Assembly (NCBI GenBank): GCA_004151065.3
Contig: NWUY0300001501.1
Coordinates: 36,501-47,042, forward strand
DNA length: 10,542 bases
From: Larix sibirica
Lineage: Eukaryota; Streptophyta; Pinopsida; Pinales; Pinaceae
Direction: 5' to 3'
Part shown: in pieces, positions 1-8,074 of the stretch
Layout of the letters: each line of letters starts with the position of its first letter
Numbering within the stretch: position 1 is the stretch's first letter
Program-made: the position numbers and the translations under genes
The notes under the pieces: generated by a model
What the model was told of the DNA's origin: nothing
Databases searched by the model: none
What the model saw: only the letters and a program-made list of their open reading frames with translations

Positions 1-113
1 AAGTAAAGGATAACACCTTATAAGTAGCCACCTACAACACTTTAACATGTTATAAATAGAACACATGGTTGTAGCATTCCGTTTTTACGAAAATAGAGAT
101 TTCAATCCACAAC
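1..113. other. 5' flank of the retrotransposon
   Basis: AT-rich sequence lying before the first base that aligns with the 3' LTR. It holds no reading frame or RNA gene that I can recognise. The five bases touching the LTR (109-113, ACAAC) would be the target-site duplication if the LTR starts at 114. A 10-bp palindrome, TAACATGTTA, sits at 43-52 and is probably chance. Confidence 0.5.
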
Positions 114-855
114 TATAATGCCCCTAGACTGACTGTAGACTTGAGGACACTTGTCAAGAGACCCGACTGAATAAACTTTAATAAAATGGTCCTTTTAATA
201 TTTGAAATGTTTGAACAATTGAAAAAAAATGCATAATGATTTTCCTGACGAAAAAATGATAAATGAAAAAGACAAAATGAACGACACTTATAGAAATGAG
301 TATTCTACTTAAAATAATGAATGAATGCATGCTTTGCTTAACGATTAGCTATTTTATGAAATATATGATGTGAATGAACGAAATGCATGTTTTGCTTAAT
401 GATTAACAGAGTTACGAAATGAATGATGATTATGATTATGGGCTGAATTACATGATGTATATTGATGAATTATGATGAGCACTACTACTGATGGGTACTT
501 TGAGTATATGTGAAATGGTAGGTAATTTATCATAACCAACTGACTCACAAAGGAAATAAATGGGATGTAGAATATGAATAAATTACACACAGAAGAACGA
601 CGACAATGTCGACTTCCTATGGAATCCACGCACGAGTTAAAAAGGCCTTATCTGCTTACTCGAGGAAGCGTGAAGTCGTGCAAAGTGGACCACGATGGAA
701 TTGGTCATGTACGAGGTTGAGGGGCGCGTAATAAGAACAGACTTACTCCTCAGCTCCATTAGTATCCAATAGAGTGTAGACAGATGATTGAAGGTAACAA
801 ATCTTAAATTACTACATGAAGTTCCTGCAAATCAAGTGAAACGAAGGAGCATGAA

Positions 856-933
856 CGAAAGGACCCGACGTTGTGGTACCTAGATAATAAAAATAAATTG
901 ACATTCGAAAGGACCCAAAGATATGGTACCTAG
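856..933 (+). repeat. 50-bp direct duplication in U3, 5' LTR copy
   Basis: Two copies of a 28-base motif of the form CGAAAGGACCC(n8-9)TGGTACCTAG start at 856 and 906, a period of 50. The same pair exists in the 3' LTR with the same spacing. It therefore predates insertion and belongs to the element. Lying about 350-420 bp before the TATA-like box, it could be a duplicated enhancer-type motif, but that role is inference only. Confidence 0.7.
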
Positions 934-1272
934 CCCGAAGATGAAAACGAATGATGAATGTTTATGCATTAAACATATAAATTTTCATTTAGGCTATTTG
1001 CACATGAAATGAATATTAGTAATTAAATAATAGAGAATAATTGTTTAAAGAGCAAATGGTATACTAGACATTATCACTTAGCCAACTCCACTTGCAGGTC
1101 CACAAAAGTAGAAACCTAGATTGGAGCATCAGGGAACATACTTGAGTAAATCTATGAATGTCAGTGCACTCTCTTGAGAATTAGACACATGGCTAGGTGA
1201 GGTAATTATAATTAAATAATTAGAAAAATAGGTATTTTTTCATGAAGTGGCATGTGTTGCAAAGAATTTCTC

Positions 1273-1280
1273 TATTTAAG
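1273..1280 (+). promoter_or_regulatory. Candidate LTR TATA box (5' LTR)
   Basis: TATTTAAG is followed by a purine-rich block (GGAAGGCAAGAGGAAAGGG). The box and the block are conserved in the 3' LTR at 7291, while bases around them vary. A Pol II start would be expected about 30 bp on, near 1300-1310. This divides the LTR into a U3 of about 1.2 kb and a very long R/U5. It is called from motif and conservation only. Confidence 0.5.
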
Positions 1281-1607
1281 GAAGGCAAGAGGAAAGGGAA
1301 GGACACCCTATGGCTGGATGGTTACCATAATGTTAAAAAGACATTGATTTGCTTCTATTGTGAGTTTGGAAAAGGATTTTGGTAAGGAAAAAACTCACTT
1401 TTGGATCCTTGGTTTTTGTGTGTGAGCTCTACGACCCCATTGCTCGGGGGTTCAGGAATAAGAAGAGTATTCTCAGAATTGGAAGGGAGGTCAACCGAGT
1501 GTTCAGTTGGACATTAGCATTCAGACATTGGACCGCGGCGACAAGGACATCTACTACAATTCCTCAATGAGTGGATTCATCCACAACCATCAGAACCAGG
1601 TTCGACA

Positions 1608-1790
1608 TTTTCTTTAAGTAATGATACATGTATTGTATAAATTAGAATATGAATGGAATTGATCATATATGAAATATGAATGTGGATCAATGAAATTTTA
1701 ATTCATTAGCTTTGAATGAGTTGTTAATATCTAGATTTCATTATTAAGAAATGTCGTTTTGTATTTCTTTTACTATCTCTGTACATATTC
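1608..1790. other. Unassigned AT-rich spacer in the 5' LTR
   Basis: Begins exactly where the two LTR copies stop matching and ends where the first tandem array starts. I see no gene, clear repeat or strong secondary structure in it. Confidence 0.4.
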
Positions 1791-2300
1791 GATTTCCAGG
1801 TTTAAATAAAAAGAGATATGATCTCTATGATCATAATACCTTTCATTTTATATTTCCATCACTGTAATAAGCCGATTTCCAGGCTTGGATTTAGGAACCC
1901 GATCTCCACAATAGCAATATCTCTTGTTTGCATTGATCTGCATATTTTCTTTTATCATTGGATTTCCAGATTGAAAGAAAGACATGATCTCTTAGTTGCA
2001 TTATCTTTTATTGCTATGTACATTTCCATTTATTCAATAATGTGATTTCCATATTGGAGAGAAAAGACTGATCTCTATAACCACGAGACTTGGATTTAAG
2101 AACTCGATCTCCAGAATAGTGATATCTCTTAATCGCATCGATCTGCATATTTTTTTTATATCATTAGATTTCCAGATTTGAAGGAAATACCTGATCTCCA
2201 TGGTTACATTATCTATTAATTGCATTGCTCTATACATTTCCCATTATTGCAATAATCCGATCGGAGAGAAAAGACCGATCTCTATGATCACGATATTTTC
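1791..2300 (+). repeat. Tandem array 1: about 85-bp units in a 205-bp higher-order repeat
   Basis: GATTTCC recurs at 1791, 1874, 1961, 2044 and 2167, with spacings near 85 apart from one longer step. A larger unit is clear: the stretch starting CTTGGATTTA at 1884 repeats from 2089, a period of 205. Each unit carries the sequence CGATCTCCA, then ATATCTCTT, then GATCTGCATATT, in that order. Frequent GATCT makes the region strongly GATC-rich. Short open frames here (for example 1818-2045 on the plus strand) are by-products of the repeat and are not called as genes. Confidence 0.8.
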
Positions 2301-2636
2301 TTTAAGTGAACCACTATATATATTATCAAATAGAAGATCGATTAGCCTAGTTATGAAATTAACCAGCTGAGTTCTGGAGATCTGAATCGATAAAAACTAG
2401 ATCGTATTCTCTTTTACTGAACATTTTGTTGAAATATATTTATAACGTGTATTTATTTTAGATCTCGAGATCTCACCGATAAAAGTTAGATGATGATTCA
2501 TTATGAGTATTTATATTTACTGACTGAAATTTTTCTGGAAATATAATTGTAACCTATACTCCATTGAGTTCGGGATCATGTTCATTATGAGTCTGATTGT
2601 CAAACAGAAAGTAAATCGCTTTTTATTTTTGGAAAT

Positions 2637-3260
2637 ATCCCGAGAAGAGCATAGTTTTCTGCCTGAAGTATACGTTTTCATTCTTGGATTTAAATAGTTC
2701 TCTGTCTAATTTTTTTTATTTCATTCCAGATCTAAATTAAATAACCTTAGAAGAGAATAGTTTTCTTCCTGAAGTATATGTTTTCATTCTCAGATTTAAA
2801 TAGTTCTCTGCCTAAAGTTTGTGCTTTCATTCCAGATCTAAATTAAATATCCTGAGAAGAGCACAGTTTTATGCCTGAAGTATAGTTTTCATTCTCGTAT
2901 TTAAATAGTTCTCTGCCTGATGTTTGTGTTTTCACTGTCAGATTTAAAGTTAATATCCTGAGAAGTGTATAGTTCTCTGCCTGATGTTTGTGTTTCATTC
3001 TAATATTTAAATAGCTCTTCGCCTGAGTTGCATTTTCATTTCAGATCTAAATTTAAATATCCTGAGAAGCGAATAGTCCTCTTCTATAAGCGCCTTCCCA
3101 TCTCATAATCGATTGTATGACCTTCATCACTAGATCTAAATTTTAATATTCTAAGAAGCGAATAATCCTCTTCTATGAGCGTTTTCCCATTTCATAAATC
3201 GAATTTACGCCCTTCCTTTGTAGATCCAAATTAAATATTATGAGCAGCGATTGGATCCCG
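2637..3260 (+). repeat. Tandem array 2: about 106-bp units built from two half-units
   Basis: The marker CCTGAGAAG, or a close variant, occurs at 2639, 2745, 2851, 2957, 3061, 3151 and about 3240. The period is 104-106 for the first copies and about 90 for the last ones. Within each long unit a roughly 53-base half-unit appears twice: AGTT(T/C)TCTGCCTGA, then TTTTCATTC, then AGAT(T/C)TAAAT. The array is thus a dimer-type higher-order repeat. Copies degrade toward the right end. Confidence 0.8.
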
Positions 3261-3261
3261 A

Positions 3262-3580
3262 CTTTCGATCTGCGAATATATTTTATATGCTTGAAGTTTT
3301 CGTTGTCCAATATTTACATGTATAACACCCATATTGCTGTTGTTGCTGAATATATAAGACAGACGATCGATCTGTAATCCAACGCATCTACCTGGGAACC
3401 TATGCTCGTCTACCTAAAGTCTTCATTCTGGGCAGATGTTTTTATATTTGGAATTATCTGCTGCTGTAGATGATCAATGGGAAATCCATAGCATCTAACC
3501 TATGAATTTATGACTGTATAGTTGAAGTTTTGATTTCGTGTGAATCTTATATGTTTGAAAAAGGACATGAAAGCTTCTGC
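3262..3580 (+). repeat. Tandem array 3: very degenerate units of about 108-120 bp
   Basis: TTGAAGTTTT or variants recur at 3291, 3414 and 3522. AATCCA(n2-3)GCATCTA recurs near 3377 and 3484, after GATCGAT/GATCAAT at 3365 and 3472. The order CCTAAAGT, then TTCATTCT, then GGCAGAT also recalls array 2, so this may be its eroded continuation rather than a separate family. Confidence 0.45.
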
Positions 3581-3687
3581 AGTCGGCTATTATAATCCAG
3601 GCGATAGATTTATGGTCCCTCATAACTGGTGAATAATACAAATTCAGGAATTGATCTTCTTATTTATACGTACCAAAGTTTACCTCC

Positions 3688-3955
3688 TGCACATATTTGT
3701 TATTATGTTGTATTTATTGTTTTAAAATTAATTTCGGAGATCGGTTATCAGTGCGTTCATTTTGGAAACAGATTGGTTATCGTGTGGTGCTCTTTGTTCA
3801 AAATTATTTACAGAAGATCGGTTATGAGTGCGTCTCCTTCTGGAGAATAGAGTTGTTATTGTGTTGTGTTATGGTTAAAATTATTTTCTAAGATCGGTTT
3901 GGGTGCGTCTCAATCCCTGCAGTAGATTCATTATTGTGTCGTGAAGAAGAGTTAC
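3688..3955 (+). repeat. Tandem array 4: about 77-bp units
   Basis: AGATCGGTT starts units at 3738, 3815 and 3891 (periods 77 and 76), preceded by a partial unit. Each unit continues with a GTGCGT(C/T) motif, a run like GTTAT(T/C)GTGT, and AAAATTATTT. Two overlapping short open frames here (3629-3850 and 3697-3891) follow the repeat period and are not called as genes. Confidence 0.75.
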
Positions 3956-4094
3956 GTTCTTCTCTTCCAGTTAATAACACAGACCTGCACCAATTCCAGT
4001 TAAGCAAAACTTCAATACTTATAGTTGCTAAAGTCCCGGATTTATCCACACTTTTCCCTCGCTACCAAGCAATACTCGTTCAAGTATTTGTCTT

Positions 4095-4530
4095 ACTTAT
4101 AGTTCATATAATTGTCCATAAGTAAAGGTTATGACTATAGTTCATAAATAATGGTTGTAGTTCAATGTTATGAACATAGTTCATAAAATAGTGTTATAGA
4201 TGATATTTCCTAATTAATTCTTATGATTATAATTGTTATAGTTGATAGTTCTTAATTAAGTGTTATGACTATAGTTCACAATTAATTGTTACAGTTCATA
4301 ATTAATTGTTATGAATATAGTTCATAAATAATGTTAGAGTTAATATTTCTTAATTAATTGTTATGACTATAATTGTTATAAATGATATTTCTTAATTAAT
4401 TGTCATGATTATAATTGTTATAGTTGATAGTTCTTAATTATGTGTTACGACTATAGTTCACAATTAATTGTTACACCTCATAATTAATTGTTATGAATAT
4501 AGTTCATAAATAATGTTATAGTTCATATTC
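4095..4530 (+). repeat. Tandem array 5: 182-bp higher-order repeat of short AT-rich motifs
   Basis: The unit starting GATATTTC at 4202 repeats from 4384, a period of 182. About 148 aligned bases are roughly 93% identical by my count. Inside, short motifs such as TTAATTAATTGTTATGA and ACTATAGTTCA(C/T)AA alternate about every 30-40 bases. The unit copies are more alike than the two LTRs are to each other, so this duplication is probably younger than the insertion. Confidence 0.85.
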
Positions 4531-4709
4531 TATGTAATTGGTTTTAAATAAATGATTAGGACCATGGTTCTGGAATTGTAAATTATGTGTAGATTGTATG
4601 TAGTAGCATGAAATTGGAGAGTATATATACTTGGAATTTGTAGGTAGTGTTGGAAAAAAGAAGAAAAAAAACAAGATTTTTGACGATATTCAAACTGGGT
4701 CCCTACATT

Positions 4710-4722
4710 TGGTATTAGAGTG
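4710..4722 (+). other. Primer binding site, initiator Met-tRNA type
   Basis: TGGTATTAGAGTG begins two bases after the CA end of the 5' LTR. The usual plant site for initiator Met-tRNA is TGGTATCAGAGCC; this copy differs at three of 13 positions (C to T, C to T, C to G), consistent with decay. The context, with TT before and a GAACC a few bases after, is typical of gypsy elements. It fixes the LTR/internal boundary at 4707/4708. Confidence 0.8.
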
Positions 4723-4852
4723 AGTCGAACCTACTCAGGACCAAAACACCTTCCACAATTATTGTATAAACTGATTGTGAACCTAAAAAAAAATGGACTA
4801 AGATTAATGAGCTAATTTAAAATCGTATTCTCATGACTTACCAGACATCATC
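4723..4852 (+). other. Leader between primer site and gag
   Basis: About 130 bases of noncoding sequence, which is a normal length for this lineage. An ATG-started open frame crosses its end at 4833 in another frame, but it lacks the Arg/Gly-rich Gag N-terminus and is not preferred. Confidence 0.55.
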
Positions 4853-5961
4853 ATGGATCGAAGAGGTCGTAGAGGTAGAGCTGGGAGAGGACGAGGGGAA
4901 CAACTCGTCCACCAACCCCATCGACTCCTTGGCACCCACGCCACTAAGAACTGAGGAGACTATTAACTTACCCACGAGAAGTTATGACTATGATGAGGAA
5001 ATTTCAGAGAATGTCAGAAGCACTGATGAATGATTAGACCGCGAAAACGATCAGCTACGCAAGTAACCGCAGTACCACAAACTCCACGCCGGTCAACATA
5101 CAGGGAACTAGAAAAGATCAGATTTCCAGAATTTTGGGGTTCCACTAAGGGACTGATGCTGAGGCATGGTTGGAAAATATGGCCATGTGCTTCCACTGAG
5201 GGATTATACATCAAACATGAAGGTACGCATGGCAGTTCTGCAACTAAAGGGGGAAGTCTTCCTATGGTGGAAGACTTTACGACCTCAACTAGGTTTGGAA
5301 CCGAGGAGATTTCTTGGGAATTGTTTGACGAGCACTTCCGTCAACACTATTTTCGATGAATTCATCAAAGCATTAAATGATTCAACGCTTTAAGACAAGG
5401 GACATCAGGCGGTGCAGGAATATGAAATCCGTTTTATGGAACTACTGAGGTATGCACCTCATGTTTCGACAGAAAATTAAAGGTCAACAAGTTCTTTTTG
5501 GGCTAACCAGAATATCAGAGATAAGGTTCGCATCTTAATTCCCTCTACCTTGCATGATGCGGTTCAAAAGTCTCTCATAGCAGAAGAAGAGCTTTCGAGC
5601 AAAGGGCCACCCATAAGAACTTTGTCAGTGTTGACTGAGGCAATCAACATTCCCATGCACCCAAGCATCACTATGGACGAAGAATTTTGGGAAGGGATAC
5701 TTACAGTGGAAGATCAATGAGAAGACAAGAGCACCCTACCGACCACCACCACCAAGAAATGATCATGCAAGACCTTTTGGGAAACCAAGCACAGTTTGGA
5801 CACGACGAAACAATGCACCAACCGATAGTACCACTAGAGGCCCAAAGGAAGGATGTTGGAAATGTGGAGGGCCACACTTCCAGAGCGAATGCCCTCGACA
5901 AGAACCAGGGGAACGAAAGAGTACAAGGGAAAATCGAGGACCAGACAGACCACTGCAATGA
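4853..5961 (+). pseudogene. gag: Decayed gag (Retrotrans_gag family), near full length
   Basis: Gag forms the retrotransposon capsid-like particle and binds its RNA. The start at 4853 gives an Arg/Gly-rich N-terminus (MDRRGRRGRAGRGRGEQ), typical of chromovirus Gag, but this frame stops at 4952-4954. Recognisable pieces follow in order but in changing frames: FPEFWGST (5123-5146, frame 2), WLENMAMC (5167-5190, frame 1), RDYTSNMKVRMAVLQLKG (5199-5252, frame 3) leading to WWKTL at 5265, EEISWELFDEHFRQHYF (5303-5353, frame 2), VQEYEIRFMELLRYAPH (5412-5462, frame 3), DKVRILIPSTLHDAVQKSL (5520-5576, frame 3), and a proline/arginine-rich tail with a zinc knuckle (from 5698, frame 1). At least six frameshifts and in-frame stops (such as TAA at 5391) exclude a working product. 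The total of about 370 codons is close to a complete Gag. All short open frames across this stretch are pieces or shadows of it. Confidence 0.92.
5854..5892 (+). other. Gag zinc knuckle (CCHC), one-residue-short variant
   Basis: Reads CWKCGGPHFQSEC in the same frame as the preceding Gag tail. The spacing is C-x2-C-x3-H-x4-C, where the usual retroviral knuckle is C-x2-C-x4-H-x4-C. The module binds nucleic acid in Gag. Every metal ligand is present despite decay elsewhere. Confidence 0.85.
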
Positions 5962-5967
5962 TCCTGG

Positions 5968-6134
5968 GTATTGGACCAACGAACATGGCAGCTTAGGACC
6001 GTGTGATTGATCAAGTCAAAGTGCAGTGGGACAATTATAGTCCTAGCTCTTGACTTGGGAGGACGCAGCTGAGATGCGTCGTAGTTTCCATGTATTTTTC
6101 TGAACTTCGGACGAAAGTTCTAAATAAGAAGGGG
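5968..6134 (+). pseudogene. Remnant of Pol C-terminus: integrase chromodomain
   Basis: Chromoviruses carry a chromodomain at the end of integrase, which targets insertion to particular chromatin. Here VLDQRTWQLRT (5968-6000, frame 1), VIDQVKVQWDNYSPSS (6003-6050, frame 3), TWEDAAEMRRSF (6053-6088, frame 2) and ELRTKVLNKKG (6102-6134, frame 3) match the pattern of plant chromovirus chromodomains (ILD.R...LR....VKVQW......TWE...MR) and the short tail that runs into the polypurine tract. Small indels break it at about 6001, 6051 and 6090-6100. Nothing of protease, RT, RNase H or the integrase core precedes it: it starts within about 80 bases of the Gag zinc knuckle. The call is based on remembered family patterns and is strong for the VKVQW and TWE...MR positions. 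Confidence 0.85.
6126..6134 (+). other. Polypurine tract
   Basis: AAGAAGGGG lies four bases (TGTA) before the 3' LTR start at 6139. This is the expected site for priming of plus-strand DNA synthesis. It overlaps the last codons of the Pol remnant, as is common in compact gypsy elements. Confidence 0.75.
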
Positions 6135-6875
6135 TGTATGTAATGCCCCTAGACTGACTGTAGACTTGAGGGCACTTGTCAAGTGACCCACTGAATAAAA
6201 TTTAATAAAATGGTCCTTTGAATATTTGAAATGTTTGAATGATTGAGAAACACATGATGATTTGCATGATGACAAAATGATAAACAAAAACGACGAAATG
6301 AATGACACTTATGGGAATGGATATTTTGCTTAAAAATAATGAAGAATGCATGCTCTACTTAACGATTATCTATTGTATGAAATATATGATGTGAATGAAC
6401 AAAATGCATGTTTTGATTAATGATTAGCAGAGTTACGAAATGAATGATGGTTATGATTATGGACTAATTTACATGATACATATTGATGAATTGTGATGAG
6501 CAGTACCACTTATGGGTACTTTGAGTATATGTATAGTAGCAGGTAATTTATCATAACCAACTGACTCACAAAGAAAATAAATGGGATGGAGAGTATGAAT
6601 AAATCACACACAGAAGAATGATGATGGTGTTGACTTCCTACATAATCCACGCACGAATTAAAAATCCCGTATCCAATTACTCGGGGAAGCATGAAGTCGT
6701 ACAAAGTGGACCATGACAGAATTGGTCACGTACGAGGTTGAGGGCACGCAGTAAGAACTGACTTAATCCTGAGTGCCATTAGTCTCCAATGGAGTGTAGA
6801 GAAATGATTGAAAGTAACGAATCCTAAATCACTACATGAAGTTCCCTCAAATCAGATGAAACGAGGAAGCATTAA

Positions 6876-6953
6876 CAAAAGGACCCAACGATGTGGTACC
6901 TAGACAGTAAAAAGAAATTGATGGTCGAAAGGACCCGATGATGTGGTACCTAG
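6876..6953 (+). repeat. 50-bp direct duplication in U3, 3' LTR copy
   Basis: The same two-copy motif as at 856-933, here starting at 6876 and 6926, again 50 bases apart. The GGACCC and GTGGTACCTAG cores are kept in both copies although the surrounding LTR has diverged. Confidence 0.7.
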
Positions 6954-7290
6954 ACTCAAAACGAAAACAAATGATGAATATTTATGCATTAAACATTTAA
7001 GTTTACATTTAGGATATTTTCACATGAAATTAATATTAGTAATTAAATAATGGAGAATAATTGTTCTAGGAGCAAATGGCAGACTAAACATTATCACCTA
7101 GCCAACTCCACTTGCACCCACAAAAATAGAAACTTAGATTGGAGTATCAGGGGACATACTTGAGTAAATCAAGGAAGGTAGGTGCACTCTCTTGAGAAAT
7201 AGACACATGGCTTGGTGAGTTAATTATAATTAAATAATTAGGAAAATAGGCATTTTTGCATGAAGCAACATGTGTCGTAGAGAATTTTCC

Positions 7291-7298
7291 TATTTAAG
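7291..7298 (+). promoter_or_regulatory. Candidate LTR TATA box (3' LTR)
   Basis: TATTTAAG lies in the same conserved context as 1273-1280 (CTATTTAAGGAAGGCAAGAG). In an intact element this copy would drive readthrough into the flank rather than the element itself. Confidence 0.5.
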
Positions 7299-7746
7299 GA
7301 AGGCAAGAGGAAAGGGAAAAGGACCCTATTATTGGATGGCTACCGTAATGGTAATGAGACATTGATTTGATTCTATTGTGAGTTTGGAAAGGGATCTTAT
7401 TGAGGGGGAAACTCATTTCTGGATCCTTGGTATTTGTGTGTGAGCTCTACGGCCCCATAGCTTGGGGGTTCGGGAAGAAGAAGATTACTCCCAGAATTGG
7501 TAGGGAGGTCAACTGAGGGGTGAGTTGGACATTTGGTATATGTACATTGGATCGTGGTGACAAGGTACATCTATTACAGCTACTCGACGATTGGAGTCAT
7601 CCACAACCATAGGTTCGACATGTATTTTTATTATTATTGTGTTTATATGAATTTTTAGCTTATTGAGAATTGGGTGAGGTTTACTTGAAGCATGGTTGTA
7701 CATGTCTTTAAAATTTTAATTATACCCTAAGCTAGATATTGTGATT

Positions 7747-7763
7747 CCGACCACCTATGTCGG
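7747..7763. other. Small hairpin
   Basis: CCGAC (7747-7751) and GTCGG (7759-7763) can pair around a 7-base loop. It is short enough to be chance, but lies 30 bases before a stronger hairpin. Confidence 0.3.
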
Positions 7764-7793
7764 ATATCGTAAGAAGGCTGAGACAAGAATCAA

Positions 7794-7822
7794 TAGCTGT
7801 CATTTTTAGTTTATGACAGCTA
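7794..7822. other. Perfect 10-bp inverted repeat (hairpin)
   Basis: TAGCTGTCAT (7794-7803) and ATGACAGCTA (7813-7822) are exact reverse complements around a 9-base T-rich loop. No gene ends nearby, so a terminator role has no support. It may be a structured piece of a mobile element. Confidence 0.6.
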
Positions 7823-8074
7823 GTCGATACAAGTAAAGCTTAAAGGATTTACTATGATATATTTATGAAAATGTAGAATTAAGGAAGACTGTGATTTAAA
7901 ATCCTGACTGTTATAGATGCGGTCGTTTTACCTTATTAATGGCATCGTTGTTGTCTTGAGATCTGAGCTATAGATCGCAAAGGAAAACAATTTCTCTGGG
8001 TTTTTATTATGTTAAAATTGAACTCCTCCCAATAATTGAGATCCACACTACCCAGTTAACTCGCTAAGATATCT

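Larger units (their letters stand above)
114..4707 (+). repeat. 5' LTR (probable full extent, about 4.6 kb)
   Basis: The left edge is set by alignment with the 3' copy, where TGTAATGCCCC begins at 6139. Here the same site reads TATAATGCCCC, so the canonical TG is mutated to TA. The right edge is inferred from CTACA at 4703-4707, two bases before the primer binding site, which gives the usual CA end. The segment 114-1607 aligns throughout with 6139-7620. The segment 1608-4707 has no counterpart that I can find in the 3' copy and is largely tandem repeats. A TATA-like box at 1273 would put transcription start near 1300. U3 would then be about 1.2 kb, and R plus U5 about 3.4 kb, which is unusually long. 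An alternative is that the LTR ends near 1607 and the next 3.1 kb was added later, but then no primer site would adjoin the LTR. Confidence 0.75.
114..7620 (+). mobile_element. Gag-only Ty3/gypsy chromovirus derivative (Del/Tekay-like)
   Basis: The parts occur in the order expected of an LTR retrotransposon: LTR, tRNA primer binding site, gag, end of pol, polypurine tract, LTR. Gag motifs (FPEFWGST, RDYTSNMKVRMAVLQLKG, CCHC knuckle) and a C-terminal chromodomain remnant place it among plant chromoviruses; Del/Tekay is my best match from memory of the family. Protease, RT, RNase H and the integrase core are missing, so the body is 1.43 kb instead of the several kilobases usual for the lineage. 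Gag carries many frameshifts and the LTR copies differ by roughly 10-15%, so this is an old, dead copy. It resembles the class described as terminal-repeat retrotransposons with gag (TR-GAG). The right-hand limit is uncertain: 7620 is where clear LTR homology stops, and the true 3' LTR may run to about 10.5 kb or past the window. Confidence 0.88.
6139..7620 (+). repeat. 3' LTR, clearly homologous proximal part
   Basis: Direct repeat of 114-1607 in the same orientation. The start TGTAATGCCCC follows the polypurine tract by four bases. Long blocks match, for example the stretch after 6143 against 118, the cluster around 6549-6580 against 529-560, and GGATCCTTGG at 7420 against 1404. By eye, identity is roughly 91% in the first 125 bases and about 85% in the next 255. 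Homology ends at AGGTTCGACA (7611-7620), matching 1598-1607. Nothing downstream resembles the distal 5' LTR. If this LTR was once as long as its partner it would reach about 10.7 kb, beyond the window. Confidence 0.92.

Noticed and set aside
1379-1570. Plus-strand 63-residue open frame in the 5' LTR
   Set aside because: It lacks an ATG and is broken at the same place in the 3' LTR copy, so it is not conserved as protein. It lies in the R/U5 region after the TATA-like box.
1442-1607. GGGGGTTC and AGGTTCGACA resembling a Pol III B box
   Set aside because: No convincing A box at the right distance and no tRNA fold. Both lie within LTR sequence that aligns across its full length, so a tRNA or SINE is not supported.
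5701-6014. Two minus-strand open frames of 92 and 83 residues
   Set aside because: They are antisense shadows of the gag tail and zinc knuckle, which read well on the plus strand.
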